Positions 14,772-27,226 are shown, counted from the first letter of the stretch. The stretch is 64,000 nt of DNA from Dirofilaria immitis (GCA_024305405.1 JAKNDB010000085.1:744001-808000), one strand, 5' to 3'. Made by a program: numbers and translations. The notes: generated by a model not told the origin, from the sequence alone.

Positions 14772-14873
14772 TTTTTATTGCTTCAATTTTTTAATGATAG
14801 CAAAATTTTGATATTATCATTCATCTTTATTTGTAATGCTCATTTTCATTTTATACTTCTTTTTTTATTTTCC

Positions 14874-14900
14874 TCTCTCTCTCTCTCTCTCTCTTTCTCT
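14874..14900. repeat. CT dinucleotide microsatellite
   Basis: An uninterrupted run of CT units followed by a pyrimidine-rich tail. Confidence 0.9.
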
Positions 14901-15018
14901 TTCTTTCCTTCCGTTTCCCTTCTTCTTTATAATTGCTTATAATCAATTTTGAAACTAAAATAATTTCAATTAAATAATTCATTTTTGTTTTTTTTTTCAA
15001 ATTGCAAATTTGATTTTA

Positions 15019-15186
15019 TCCGATGATAATTATTATCAAAGACATTCTTATTTTAATACATCCGATGATAATTATTATCAAAGAGATTCTTATTTTAATA
15101 CATCCGATGATAATTATTATCAAAGAGATTCTTATTTTAATACATCCGATGATAATTATTATCAAAGACATTCTTATTTTAATACT
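15019..15186. repeat. 42-bp minisatellite, four copies
   Basis: TCCGATGATAATTATTATC starts at 15019, 15061, 15103 and 15145, so the period is exactly 42 bp. The copies differ mainly at one base (AAAGACATT versus AAAGAGATT). Because 42 is a multiple of three, two frames remain open through the array, one with a 14-residue unit containing DDNYYQR. There is no start, splice or neighbour evidence for translation. Confidence 0.93.
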
Positions 15187-17045
15187 TATTTTTGCATTTT
15201 TTTTTAAATTTCAATTAATATTTTCGGTAATAATAAATTATTTGAATATATTTATAAATTTTCAAATTTGTTGAATTTTATTTTCTATTTTTAGAAACAA
15301 ATTTAAGATAAATTATCAATTTTATAATCAAATAATATTCTTTTAATTTTATTATTCAAAAAAAAAATTTTATGTTTTTCTTATATTTCTATCTATTTGA
15401 TAAGAAATATTTACAATTTACAATTTATTAATTATTATAATATTAAATTTAAAAAATAATAAAAAAGATTTAATGGAAATATTAAAATAATTAATCATCC
15501 GTTTTTTTTCTCTCATAAAATTAAAATTCTCTTCTTGTCCTTCTTAATTTTTATCATAAAAAATTCGTTCATCTAACGATGATAAATCAATTCCAAATAT
15601 TCTGATTACCATTATCAAATAACTCTTTCAAATATTTTCATTTGTTGAAGATTATTTTTATTTCTGTATGATTTTTGGCACTTTAAAAAAAAAAAAATTA
15701 GTTTAATTAATTGTTTATTTATCGTTTATTGATCTCTTTTCTAATTCCACTAATTCGTTCATTTCTCGACAAAAAAATTTATCAAGAAATTACTAAACTT
15801 TTACATTAATATTTTTCTTACATACCTTTTTAAATAATATTTATAATCATTAAATTTATTTTTATTTATAATATCTTGTAAAGCTTTTAAATAAATTTTA
15901 GAAAAAAAAGAAAAATAATCGTAAGAGAGATCTGAGTAATCAATGATAAATGATAGACAATTACTATCATTAATGATAGACATTGCTGATAAAACAATAT
16001 CAATTATATATCATTGATTAAGCAAATTTTTGATTATTTTTTTCTTTATTTTAAAGAATTCTTTCCATCAATTTTAGAATGATTGTAAATTGACGGATAG
16101 GAAATTATAGTTTATTTGAGGTGAATTAAAATTAATTATATAATTTTAAATATATTTTTAATTTTTAACTATTAAAATATGAAATGTAAAAGTTTCGTTT
16201 TTATTTAATTTATTTCAAATTATTTCGTTAAATATTAATTTCTTCTTTTTTTTCCTAAGATTTTAATGAAATGATATAAAATAATGAAAAAATGATCGAA
16301 ATATTTATTCGATACTTTTATAAAATAATTTTATATATTCAAAAAAACTATATTTAATCGTCAATTGATTGAAATTTAAACGAACAAAATTATTGATTAT
16401 ATCTGATCAAAGGATAATTGATCAAATCGAATGATTTTATTATTAATAATAAAATGAATTATTATATTATAAAATTATTATCAGAAATTTGAATTTAATA
16501 AATTGCATTATATTATTGCCTTCTAAATTCTAAATTTTTTTTTTCCGTTAAATATATATAATTTGATTAAATGTAATTCGAAATTTGAATGTTTCATATG
16601 AAAAAGAAATGAAAAAATTTTCGAATGATAAAAGTATTTGATAAGCTATCTTATATCATTACTATAATCAAAATCGAACACTTATTTACCTATTTAACAG
16701 ATTGATTTATGCAATTGATATGTAAATATTAAAAAATTAAAAGATTTAAAATTTTTATATTCTAAATTTAGCCTTTCTTAAAAAGCTTTTTAATTACAAA
16801 TTATATATATATTTTTTAAAAACAATTTTATGCATAATTTTAATTTCGATTAAAATTTTATTTCAATTTTTTTTCAAAAATTTTTTTGATTATACATTTT
16901 TTTTTCATACATACATTTCATATATATATATATATCAATATCAATATCATTTGATTATTACGCAGCATATAATTATGATATGATATTCATTTATCTTATC
17001 TATTAAAAAAAAATTGCTTATTTAAATATTTATAATTTATTTCAG
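15187..17045. other. crm-1: AT-rich stretch immediately upstream of crm-1 exons; no exon found
   Basis: The exon at 17046 begins inside a codon, so an upstream exon must exist. I searched this stretch for a signal peptide or the Cys-rich IGFBP-like part and saw none. The interval is therefore best read as an intron of crm-1. Confidence 0.5.
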
Positions 17046-18144
17046 AAATGTGGCCGGAGAACTGTTTGAAAGCAAAATGTGATATGGTCTATTTGAATAA
17101 ATGCCCGGAAGATTCTCGATTAATTATACCACCACCACCACCTGGTGAATGTTGTGCACCACCTGGAGAATGTCATTGTGATATACAGGTCAATTTCTCA
17201 TTTTTTTTTTATATAATTAAGTTTTATATTAGCTGATAAATTAGTAAAAAAAAATAAAGAGAGTAAATGATTATTGATAATAAATAAAATGTATGAAACA
17301 TTTATGATATATCGTTTAAGCTATATCCAAAAGTTAATAATAATAATAATTAATTTTCATATCAGCAATTCATAGTATCAATTTTTATTTAATTATTTTA
17401 TTGTTATTCATTAAAAATTTAAGTATTTTAGTTTATCTTTTATTCCGGCAGAATTATTAATAATATTGTAATGTTATATTTTTTTTAGAAATGTTATCCA
17501 TTGGTACCTGTATGTGAAAAAGGTCTTGAACGTGTTCTTATACGAAAAGGTATTAATGAACCAGGTCATTGTTGTGATATATTTGAATGCAAAGAACCAG
17601 GTTAGCTAGCCTATAATTCCAATACTATATTTAGTAATTGATTAATTTTATTTAAAATAAAATAATAAATGAAAAATTAGAAATCAAATTTTGAAATTAA
17701 TTGTTATTCTTTTTTTTTTTTTTTTATTATTTATATAGAATTACGATGCGAGAATGTACATTGTGATCGTCATTTTTGGATTATGAAAATGAAGAATGTC
17801 CTAATGATAGTATTCGAGCTGCTAGTTATGTACCTGCTGGAACTTGTTGTCCAATTAGTCCCGAGTAAAATATTTTTTTGATCAATATTTTGATAATTAA
17901 TATCATTGTTTATTTGTTTATTTATTATAATTTAATTTAAAAATAAACATAAATAGTTAATTTTGAGAAAATGCTAATTTAGAAAGATAAGATAATTTCG
18001 CTTATTGTATGCTCTCTCAAATTTTATATAAAAAATAAAAATTTATTTTATTACAATAAAAATTTTTACAGATGTCGTTGTCGTGCATCAATATGTATGC
18101 CTGCAAGTTGTCCTGAAGGTCAAAGGTGAAAATTTTACAAAAAG
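17046..18144 (+). CDS. crm-1: crm-1 exons 1-4: N-terminal cysteine-rich region
   Basis: Contains CPEDSRLI followed by PPGECC, then EPGHCCDIFEC and GDGTPGRCC (the last completed by the next exon). These match the CRIM1 stretch between the IGFBP domain and VWC1, where CPEDS, PPGECC, KPGECCDLYEC and GDGTPGKCC occur in the same order. The exon at 17739-17864 has a frameshift at the T run 17773-17777, and the exon at 18072-18144 has one at GG 18125-18126. Without correction the third exon would stop soon after CDRHF and the fourth after CPEGQR. Confidence 0.88.
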
Positions 18145-21100
18145 GTATCATTTACTATAACAGACAATGGTTTATAAACATATTTATAAGCAATTCAAAA
18201 AAAAAAAAATAAACAAACAATTCAATAAACAATTCAAAAACAAAAAGCAATGATAGCATAAAAATAATGCAGAATTGATTTCTTGAATATTTTATCTTAA
18301 TAAATAAAACAATAAATGATTATCTAATATACTTTATTTATTTAATTCAATTACTTATATTTCTAATAAATACATTTACGAATTGAAATAAAACCTATTA
18401 TTGTATTATTTGAAGAATATATATCAACGATAGATTATCAATGAATTTTAGTATTTGATTATTTATTACATTATGATAAGCTGTTAAAATTATATTATGC
18501 GATATTACGAGTAAACAATAATTTATTGATAACATAGCTGTTTGTTTATTTAATTTTTATTGTCACCTTTCAATGCGATCATTTTATTTTCCTTTCCTTA
18601 AGCATATAATGAAATTTGTCTGAATTTAATCTGAAATTTTATTCATCAATAGAAGGATAGAATTAATAATAAATGTGAGAGAGATTAGTTAAATTAAGTT
18701 TGAATTTAATTAAGTTGAAATATTAAGTTTGTTTTTTCTTAATTTTTATTCCTAATTAAATTGAAGCAAATAAATGATAGTTTATCTTAAGGTCTTATTA
18801 ATATCAATATTATTCCATGCTTATTATTATGATACTAATTTAATTTTGATTCAAATTAGTAAAAAAAAAATTTATTAAAATTAAAGGTGATGGTACACCT
18901 GGACGATGTTGTGATCAATTTACCTGTGAAAATGGTGATGATATATTAAATAAACGATGTCCATATAATGGTGAAATATATAATGATGGTGAACAATGGC
19001 ATACAAATAGTTGTGAACAATGTAAATGTAAAGGTGGTATTGCATTATGTAGTAAAATGACCTGTGCCAGTCCTCCATGTTAGTTTCATTTTTTTTTTTA
19101 TTTAATTTAAATCTCATCTATTAGCATATTTCATTTCTGATAAAATTGATATCAGCATATTTCATTTCTGATAAAATTGATATTAGCATATTTCATTTCT
19201 GATAAAATTGATATTAGCATATTTCATTTCTGATTAAATTGATATCAGCATATTTCATTTCTGATAAAATTGATATTAGCATATTTCATTTCTGATAAAA
19301 TTTATATTAGCATATTCCATAAAATTGGAATAGATTGATAAAATTGATATTAGCATATTTCATTTCTGATAAAATTGATATCAGCATATTTCATTTCTGA
19401 TAAAATTGATATCAGCATATTTCATTTCTGATAAAATTGATATTAGCATATTTCATTTCTGATAAAATTGATATTAGCATATTTCATTTCTGATTAAATT
19501 GATATCAGCATATTTCATTTCTGATAAAATTGATATTAGCATATTCCATAAAATTGGAATAGATTGAAGGAGCAAAAAATAACCTAATTTAATAGATTGC
19601 AATTATGCAGAAATTTTAAAATTCATTCAATTTAAAAATTGAAAAAAATAATAATTTTGAAAAAACTTACACAAGCGGAGCATTATCATTTACGCTACAA
19701 TAGATAAGAGACCGTAGGATCTTAGAATGTATCACTATTTATCAGTTATCATTTCTTTAGTTGATTATATCTATAGCAAAGATTAGACAAAATAGTGCAT
19801 AACAATATCATTTGAAAATATCATTTAGAAATGAAATAATTAGATAAAATTCATAAAAATAAATAGTAATTAGGCAAAGGATTAATATATTAATTTAAAA
19901 TGAGTAAATAAATGAATGATGGATTTATGCAGAAGAAGTAAGAAGTAAGTAAATATATCTTTTCGCTTTCATTCATTGTGAAATGTAAATTTTTATTGAT
20001 AATTTAAAATTTTCCATAAATATTATTTATTCCAAACTTTTAGCACATTGTACTTGGGTAGCTATACCGGAAAATGAATGTTGCCCAGTATGTCTTGGCT
20101 GTCAAGCAGATGGTGAAAAGCATAAACGAAATGAAATATGGCAAAGGATGATTGCACAAGGCTTATTATTTTATATTTTATTTTTAATTTTTAAATATAA
20201 ATTTTAGGAATACTAAAATTACTTTATTTTACTAATTTCGTTTTTTTTGAATTGAATTGAATTGAAATGGATTGAAATGAATTGAAATGAATTGATTATA
20301 TGTTTGAATTAAGCAAAAGGAATAATTTGATAATTCAAATTACTTAATAAATTCGTTTAATTTTAATTTATTATTTTCTTTTTTCTTTTTGTTCAAAAAG
20401 AAAATTATTTCATATATCAATCAATTTCTTCCATTTAATATTATTAATTTTAATTTAATTTTAGTTGCTCATGTGGCCCAGATGGTGTACATTATTGTCA
20501 AAAACATATGTGCCAAGTAGAATGTGATAATCCACGAAAAATTCCAGGCCAATGCTGTCCTATATGTGATGGTTAATTAATTAATACTATTTGATTAATT
20601 TTTTTTTTTTTTTCATAATAATAATTGAATAAGCCTTTTATTTAAAAAAAAAAAAGAAATTCAATAATTTTATTTTGTAAATTTTATTAATATCTATTTA
20701 TCATTTTATTTATCTTTTTTTTTCTCTCTCTTTGCAATTTTGAATCTCGAGATAGGAAGAAAGAAAAGTTTGACATTTTTTTAGAGCCAATAGTAATTGT
20801 AAATCCAGCAATTTGTCCATCATTAGAACATTGTCCATTACGATGTGAAAATGGCCTATTACGTGATTCAAATGGTTGTTTTCAATGCAAATGTGCACCT
20901 GTACAAAATGTTATCAGTAGCAATTGTCGAGAACTCAGTGATGTTAATTGTGATAAGTAAATAATCGATTAGTTGTTAAATTATTTGATTAATTTTCTAA
21001 AAATTTATTCATCATTTTATCAATTATTTTCAATATTATTTATATTTATATAATTTCATTATATATATGCAAAATATAAGAAAAGAAATATATAATAAAA

Positions 21101-24100
21101 AATAAAAAATTTCTCAATTTTTTCTTTATTTTCATTTATAACAAAATTTAATTAAATTTTTAAATTTAAGAACAAAAAAAAGTGTTTATTTTCATAAATA
21201 TAAATGTAATTTAAAAGTTTTCAAAAATTTTCATCACATCATATTTAGGATAAAAATATTTAAAATAAAAAAAAAATGCTATAATTTATTGTTAAAACAA
21301 AAATAAAAAATTGAAAATTTGCAAAACAAAAAAAAAAAAATTAGTTAAAAATTTGAAAATCGTCCACTCATTCGTTCATATTAATATCATTTCAATTATA
21401 ATGTTATCTTATTATCACATTTATCATATTATTATCATTTCATTATAATGTTATCTTATCATAACATTAATCAAACATAGATACTTTTTGCAAAATTTTC
21501 TTTTTTTTTTTTTTTTTTTTGCTATATTATTAGCTTACATTTGAAGAATTTGTGCTCATGGATATTTACGAGATGCGAAAAGTTGTGCAGTATGTAAATG
21601 TGCCAAATGTCCACCACTTCATCAATGTTATAAGCATTGTTTATATGGTTTTGAAAGTAATAATAATGGTTGTCCAGTATGCAAATGTCGAGGTATAATT
21701 ATCATCATTTCATTTCACTTATCATATAGTTAATTAATTAGTATCATTTCACTTATCATATAGTTAATTAATTAGTATCATTTCACTTATCATATAGTTA
21801 ATTAATTAGTATCATTTCACTTATCATATAGTTAATTAATTAGTATCATTTCACTTATCATATAGTTAATTAATTAAGTTTATTTTTTCTTTTTTTTAAA
21901 TCAAAATTTTCGTTCTATTATTATTATTATCAGAAAACTATTATTATTATTATCAGAAAACTATTATTATTATCAGAAAACTTGAAAATATTATTTATTT
22001 AATTTATAATACAATTGTGTATTAAAATTTTTTAACCTACCTATTAAAATATTCTCGAGAATATCTTTTCATTTAATTTATCACAATATCGTAATTAACA
22101 CCGCTTTCAGTAAATCTAATCTTATTAAAATAAGCAAATGTTAATTTATTTAATAAATGTTTTCAAATAATTATTATTTCTTTTTAAAATTATTTAGTAA
22201 ATTAATTTGATGTCTTTTTTTCAGACAAATCGTAAGCTTTTTTTTTTCTTACTATATTAACTATTAACTAATATTAAAGTATTGCTAATTTATTTGATAA
22301 TATAATTGTATACTAAAAATTTTTAAATTAAAAAATTTAAATAATTTATTGATTTAACCATATTTTAGATATTTGTCGTTTTGTTTATTTAATAAATTCG
22401 ATATTTTATATTTTCCAAAAAATTGAAAACCTTTTTCATAATATAACTAATTTGTGAAATATTATTCGTTTAATTTATAATAGCATAAATGAATATTAAA
22501 ATTTCTAAATTGTTGGATATTCTCGAGAATATATATTTTATTCAATTATTATATCATCAAAATAATATTACCTTTAATTAAACTTAATTAAACCTATCTT
22601 ATCTAATAAAAAATTTTTCATTTTAATAAACAAAATTAAATAAGTAATTAATTTGGCAATATTTAAGCAACAAAATCGAATGATTGATTTGTAAACAAAA
22701 ATGAATAAATAAATAAATAAATAATTCGATAATTGTTTATTTCAGCAATGAGTCGAATTGATGCAAAATTATTATCAATGAAAAAGAGCATGATGGTTGG
22801 GATAAATGTTATTCATTTAGTACACAAACAGGTAAATTATATGAGCGTGATAGTGGCGAATGGTGGAATGATGGTTGTCGACATTGTTTTTGTGAACAAA
22901 AACATGTTAGTTAATAATAACATTGATAATAATATTGATAATAACATTGATAATAATAACATTGATAATAACATTGATAATAACATTTCATTTTTTTTCT
23001 TTCTCAAATTACAAAAAAAAAAGTTAAAAATTAATTTTTATAAAATTTATTATTTAATATTTGTTAATTTAGTTTAATTCATTAAATAAAAATATATTTT
23101 TATTTAATTTAAATTAATATTTATGAAATTTATTTTTATACTTTTTTTTTTTTTAAAGGAATTTTGTTCACTAATTTCATGTCCAGAACGTAATGAATCA
23201 TGTCCTATTGAACATTGGAAAAAAAGGAAGGTATTTGAATTTAAATTATTGCAAAAGCATTTTTCGATAAAATTAATAAATTGATAATTCTAATAGACAA
23301 ATATATATAACAAAATTTGTTATATAATAAATAAAAAGAACAAAAAAACAAACAAACAAACAAACGTATAAAAATAAAATAAAATTTAAAAGTAATAATT
23401 AAAGATTCTTGCTGTGCAAGTTGTGATTTGGAACCATCAACAGAATTATCGAAACATGAACATACAGTATGTCAAAGTGTTGGACGATTGTTTGTTGACG
23501 GTGAAACATGGCAATTAGCACCTTGTACATCATGTACTTGTCGTGTAGGTAACGTATTATGTCGTGTAGTTGAATGTCCACCAATTGCTTGTTCGATACC
23601 TGTTTTTGATGAAAGAAATCAATGTTGTCCTAAGTATGTGTTTATAAATTTCCTTTTTTTTATTCTATTTTTTTAAATAATTTTAATTTTTATAACTAAT
23701 TTTAGTAGCAATTATAATTTATTAGACTCATTCCAAATAATCTAACTATCAATCGATCATTCGATTTGTCTTATTTTGCAAAATTTGCTCATTCAATAGT
23801 TCAAAAGTTCATTTAACAAAATTCAGATGATTGATAGTTAGATTATCGAGAATGAATCTGAATTGATAGTTATTGATAGTTAGCAAACATTTTAAAAATT
23901 TATTAAATTGATAATTACTTATATGAAATGTTAATGAATAAAATTTTCAAGAATAATTCATCCAAGATTGCTATTCGATCATTTCTAGTAGTTAACAATT
24001 GATGATACAAATGAAATGAAAAAAAAAAACTTCTTCTTCTAGATGTCCCGATGAAACAGAATTAACAATTGATCAGAAAGTACTATCACCAAATATCGGT

Positions 24101-27100
24101 AGAGTAGTATGCACAGATAATAATTATGTTGTACATGTTGCTGGATCAAGTTGGAGGACAGATGAATGTACATCTTGCAAGTATGTCATAAATTATTTAT
24201 TTATTTTTACATTATATTATAATTAATAAATTAAATTTGCAAAAATTTTGTTTAAGATATTATATTGAATAAATAAACAAAATTAAATGTAAAAAAAAAT
24301 GAATGAAAAGCGAATAAACGATAATTAGTGAATGTGTGATTTTCTTGAGATAGCCAAAAATCATATCATCTAATTTGTAAAGTACATGAATATGGATTAA
24401 CATGATTCCTACTGTTCCTATCTACTACATGAATATGGATTAACATGATTCCTACTATTACATGAACATGGATTTAACATGATTCCTACTATTCCTATCT
24501 ATTACATGAACATGGATTAACATGATTCCTACTATTACATGAACATGGATTTAACATGATTCCTACTATTCCTATCTATTACATGAATATGGATTTAACA
24601 TGATTCCTACTGTTCCTACCTACTATATGAACATGAATTAACATGATTCCTACTGTTCCTATCTACTATCTAGCGAAACTACAACCAAAGGAATGAGATT
24701 GACAAACATAGCGAGGAAAGAATATCCTGTTAAGCTTATTTGTCTCTAATTTGACAAATAGGAAATTAAATTTTTAATTTTCTATTCTTTTTCGTTATAT
24801 TATCATTATTATTCCTTTCTGTTATGGATGATTAGATGTGTTGCAATTGATGATGATGAAGGAAAAATTGAATGTTTCGAAGAGAAATGTCGACATTTGA
24901 GAGATTGTCGAGGATTACCGTTAACAATTAAAGGAAGATGTTGTCCTGTTTGTTCAGGTATATCAATAATAATTTATTATTGTATTGAAATTTCAACAAT
25001 AAATATATAATTAAAATCGATAAATGTTAAATTAAACTTTTAATTTTAAAATAATTCAAAAATTTTTTGATAATTTAAATTTTATAATTAATAGAATATC
25101 TTTTTTTTTTTTTCAGATGTATTATCATCTGGTGCAATATGTAATTACAAAGGTAGTGTATATGGTGTGAACGAAGAATGGCGTGATGGTCCATGTCGTA
25201 ATTGTACCTGTCAATTAGGTGGCGGAACAATATGTAAAGAACGACAATGCGCAACATGTAATGAATCTATACAAATACCTGGACAATGTTGTCCAATTTG
25301 CAAAGGTTGTTTTTTTTTTTTAAATTTTTGAAATTTTAATTTATTTCATATAATATAATTTAATAAACAAAAGCTATTTTCTATATAATTTTAAGAAGAG
25401 AAAATTAAATAAAATCTTTTTATAAATTACTTTTTTACAATAGATTTATCAATAAAACTTTTAAAATTTTTTCATTTCTTATTTTTATTTTAATTGATTT
25501 TAATGTTAAATAAAATTTTAAAAAGTTAGAAATTTCCAATATACCAAAAAAAAGAAAAAAATTGGAACTACTATAGATGTAGAATGGCGGCCCTTTGGCG
25601 AGGACCAATTTCAACGAGTATTGCTGGATAACAATGATTCATCATCTTCCTCAACATCTTTATCATCATCTTCACAAATGAATACGATGTTGTTCGGTTT
25701 TTGCTTATCCGGATTTATTCTAATCGCTATCATCATTATCATTCTTATCTATAAATCAATCAGAAAGAGTAAAAGTAACGAAGAAAAAGTTTGTCATTTT
25801 TATGATTTATTTTATTTAAATAAATTGAAAATCATTTAACTTTTACATATATTTTTTTCTTTAATTTTCATATATTTTTTTATGAAATTTTAGATTATTA
25901 GCAAAACTTTATATGAAATTATAAATTTCACAAAACTTCTATGAATTTATAGATTGTTTATTATTATATATGTAATAAATGAAAGAAGATAGGCAGAAAT
26001 ATTTCATATTATTAGATATTCTATTTAGCTAAAGAATAAATTAAATTACCTAATATCATAGGCATTTTCCCGAAAAATTGATGATTATCAATCATATTCA
26101 GTGAACAATTTTTTTCAATATTTTAATATACTAATATGTATAAGGATAGCAATTTCAGAATTCATAATTATTCTCATTTATTTTCAACAAATTGGTTGTC
26201 TTTTTAATTTTGATATAATCTTACAGAAATCGCCAATTCATTACAATAGTTCAAGTGTTTTATTATCAGCTACAAAAGCAATTGGATCAACACCACGATT
26301 ATACGATGATATATCAACTCGAAGGGATAGTTGTGATGATGGACAAAGTGAATTACTTATTCCATCACAGTAAGTCATGAATTTTTTATTGTTGAGATTA
26401 ATCGAATTTAAAGTTTAAAAATATCATTGATTATATTTGATAACTATGTAGCTCATTTACCCCTATCGATTCAATGTAGCTCATTTACCCCTATCAGCTC
26501 GCTATTATTTATATTTAAAAGTTCCATTAAATTCTGATTTATTTAATTTTATCCAGCTTTCATTTAACTTTTTAATTATGAATTATATAAATTATTTCCA
26601 ATTAATTGTTTTAACCAATTATTTAATTAATCGAATATTAATTGTTGATTATGATATTTTGGCAGATTTATTCAATATTTACTGACTACAGCATCAGCAA
26701 ATATTTTCCATCAATTCATTTCGATCATTTAATTTTTGATTCTTTGATTAAATCGATTTAATTATTTAGCTTAAATTAATTTAGCAATTTGATGAAAATT
26801 AATCAATTTGCTTTAAAGTAATTAATAGCTTATTAATAATGTTTTTAATTGATACGTTAATTTAATTAATTAACTAATTTTTTTTCATTTATTCATCGTT
26901 GATTATTATAATGTATAGAATTATTATTGGAAATTATATTTAAGCTTTCGAAAATATTAAAATTGAATTTTTTAAAACAAATGATAAAAAATTAATTAAA
27001 AAAAGAAAAAGTTCTAATTAATTTAAGTTCTGAAACAAGCTCTGCATCATCGTCAAATGGTAGCACAGGATATGGACCGCATTACGATACTTTACCATTA

Positions 27101-27226
27101 AATCCAGTCAAGAAAAGTGTCAGTCGAACAAAATCAATGGATTATGGTATTCGACGTGGTTTTGGCTCTTTCCGTAATAATACGGTCGGTAAATTGGGCA
27201 ATAAGCATGGATCTTGTAATGTATGA
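17046..27226 (+). CDS. crm-1: CRM-1/CRIM1-like cysteine-rich transmembrane BMP regulator, 5' incomplete, 18 exons
   Basis: Orthologue of vertebrate CRIM1 and C. elegans CRM-1, a type I membrane protein whose extracellular cysteine-rich modules bind BMP-type ligands. Exons: 17046-17188, 17489-17600, 17739-17864, 18072-18144, 18887-19078, 20044-20160, 20465-20571, 20785-20956, 21547-21692, 22746-22905, 23159-23230, 23405-23633, 24043-24180, 24836-24957, 25117-25305, 25577-25788, 26227-26369, 27028-27226. Module order matches CRIM1: N-terminal Cys-rich region, VWC1-2, antistasin-like modules, VWC3-6, membrane helix, tail. About 885 codons are visible against 1036 in human CRIM1, so roughly the signal peptide and IGFBP domain are missing. 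Five one-base frameshifts (near 17773, 18125, 20146, 22760, 23219) break the frame; one added base at each restores it and makes every exon phase agree. I read these as consensus errors; a pseudogene is less likely. Family call very secure. Confidence 0.93.
18887..20571 (+). CDS. crm-1: crm-1 exons 5-7: VWC modules 1 and 2
   Basis: VWC1 runs from CPYNGEIYNDGEQW through CEQCKC to ECCPVC across the exons at 18887-19078 and 20044-20160. VWC2 runs from DGEKHKRNEIW through a CTSCSC core, formed across the junction of exons 6 and 7, to GQCCPICD in the exon at 20465-20571. Exon 6 has a frameshift at GG 20146-20147 and appears to use a GC donor at 20161-20162. Phases agree with the CTSCSC core only if that donor is used. 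Confidence 0.88.
19123..19567. repeat. 31-bp intronic minisatellite with higher-order structure
   Basis: Units of AGCATATTTCATTTCTGATA plus AAATTGATAT(C/T), 31 bp, start at 19123, 19154 and onward through about fourteen copies. A variant ending CATAAAATTGGAATAGATTGA closes two blocks, near 19312-19338 and 19541-19568, so the array seems to have expanded by copying a multi-unit block. It lies in the intron between crm-1 exons 5 and 6. Confidence 0.92.
20785..21692 (+). CDS. crm-1: crm-1 exons 8-9: antistasin-like modules
   Basis: Exon 8 (20785-20956) opens EPIVIVNP and carries CENGLLRDSNGCFQCKC. Exon 9 (21547-21692) carries CAHGYLRDAKSCAVCKC and CLYGF followed by NGCPVCKC. The G-[FYL]-x-x-D-x-x-[GS]-C-x-x-C-x-C spacing is the antistasin-like signature found in the middle of CRIM1. 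No frameshift is needed in either exon. Confidence 0.9.
21711..21876. repeat. 34-bp intronic minisatellite, about five copies
   Basis: CATTTCACTTATCATATAG starts at 21711, 21745, 21779, 21813 and 21847, a constant 34-bp period just after crm-1 exon 9. Copies are essentially identical. A short ATTATTATCAGAAAACT repeat follows at about 21916-21980. Confidence 0.92.
22746..23633 (+). CDS. crm-1: crm-1 exons 10-12: VWC3 and most of VWC4
   Basis: VWC3: GKLYERDSGEWWNDGCRHC then FCSLISCPE, ending SCCASCD across exons 10-12. VWC4: VGRLFVDGETWQLAPCTSC then CRVVECPP and QCCPK. A base is missing near 22757-22761, where the protein-like frame enters exon 10, and another in the A run 23219-23225. With the latter corrected, exon 11 ends in phase 1 and joins exon 12 as a GAT codon, restoring DSCCASC. 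Confidence 0.88.
22913..22985. repeat. AATAACATTGAT intronic repeat
   Basis: Alternating AATAATAACATTGAT and AATAATATTGAT units directly after the donor of crm-1 exon 10. The reading frame stays open into the repeat as Asn/Ile/Asp-rich sequence, but GTTAGT at 22906 is a good donor and the next exon joins in phase. Confidence 0.85.
24043..25305 (+). CDS. crm-1: crm-1 exons 13-15: VWC5 and VWC6
   Basis: VWC5 is split between 24043-24180 (SSWRTDECTSCK) and 24836-24957 (GRCCPVC). VWC6 lies wholly in 25117-25305: CNYKGSVYGVNEEWRDG, then CRNCTC, CKERQC and GQCCPIC. All three exons are open without correction and their phases agree. Confidence 0.92.
24383..24667. repeat. Intronic minisatellite, about seven irregular copies
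   Basis: Repeats of ACATGAATATGGATTAACAT followed by GATTCCTACT, with or without GTTCCTATCTACT, alternate as shorter and longer units. It lies in the intron between crm-1 exons 13 and 14. Confidence 0.9.
25577..27226 (+). CDS. crm-1: crm-1 exons 16-18: membrane helix and cytoplasmic tail
   Basis: Exon 16 has a Ser-rich juxtamembrane stretch, then a helix beginning LFGFCLSGFILIAIII that ends at a basic stop-transfer sequence YKSIRKSK. Exons 17 and 18 encode a Ser/Gly-rich tail of about 115 residues. The stop codon is TGA at 27224-27226. The protein ends SCNV; vertebrate CRIM1 also ends in valine, but the residue two before the end here is Cys, so it is not a standard class I PDZ ligand. Confidence 0.88.
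26446..26495. repeat. Short direct repeat in the last crm-1 region
   Basis: ATGTAGCTCATTTACCCC continues TATC and occurs twice with a 28-bp period, in the intron before the final crm-1 exon. Confidence 0.85.

Noticed and set aside
14748..14942. Open frame starting in the GT microsatellite
   Set aside because: Made of simple repeats (Cys/Val, then Ser/Leu from the CT tract).
23399..23584. Minus-strand open frame opposite crm-1 exon 12
   Set aside because: Shadow of the plus-strand VWC4 coding sequence.
17046..27226. crm-1 as a pseudogene
   Set aside because: All module cysteines, splice sites and phases are kept once single bases are added at five sites; a decaying gene would show stops and lost splice sites as well.
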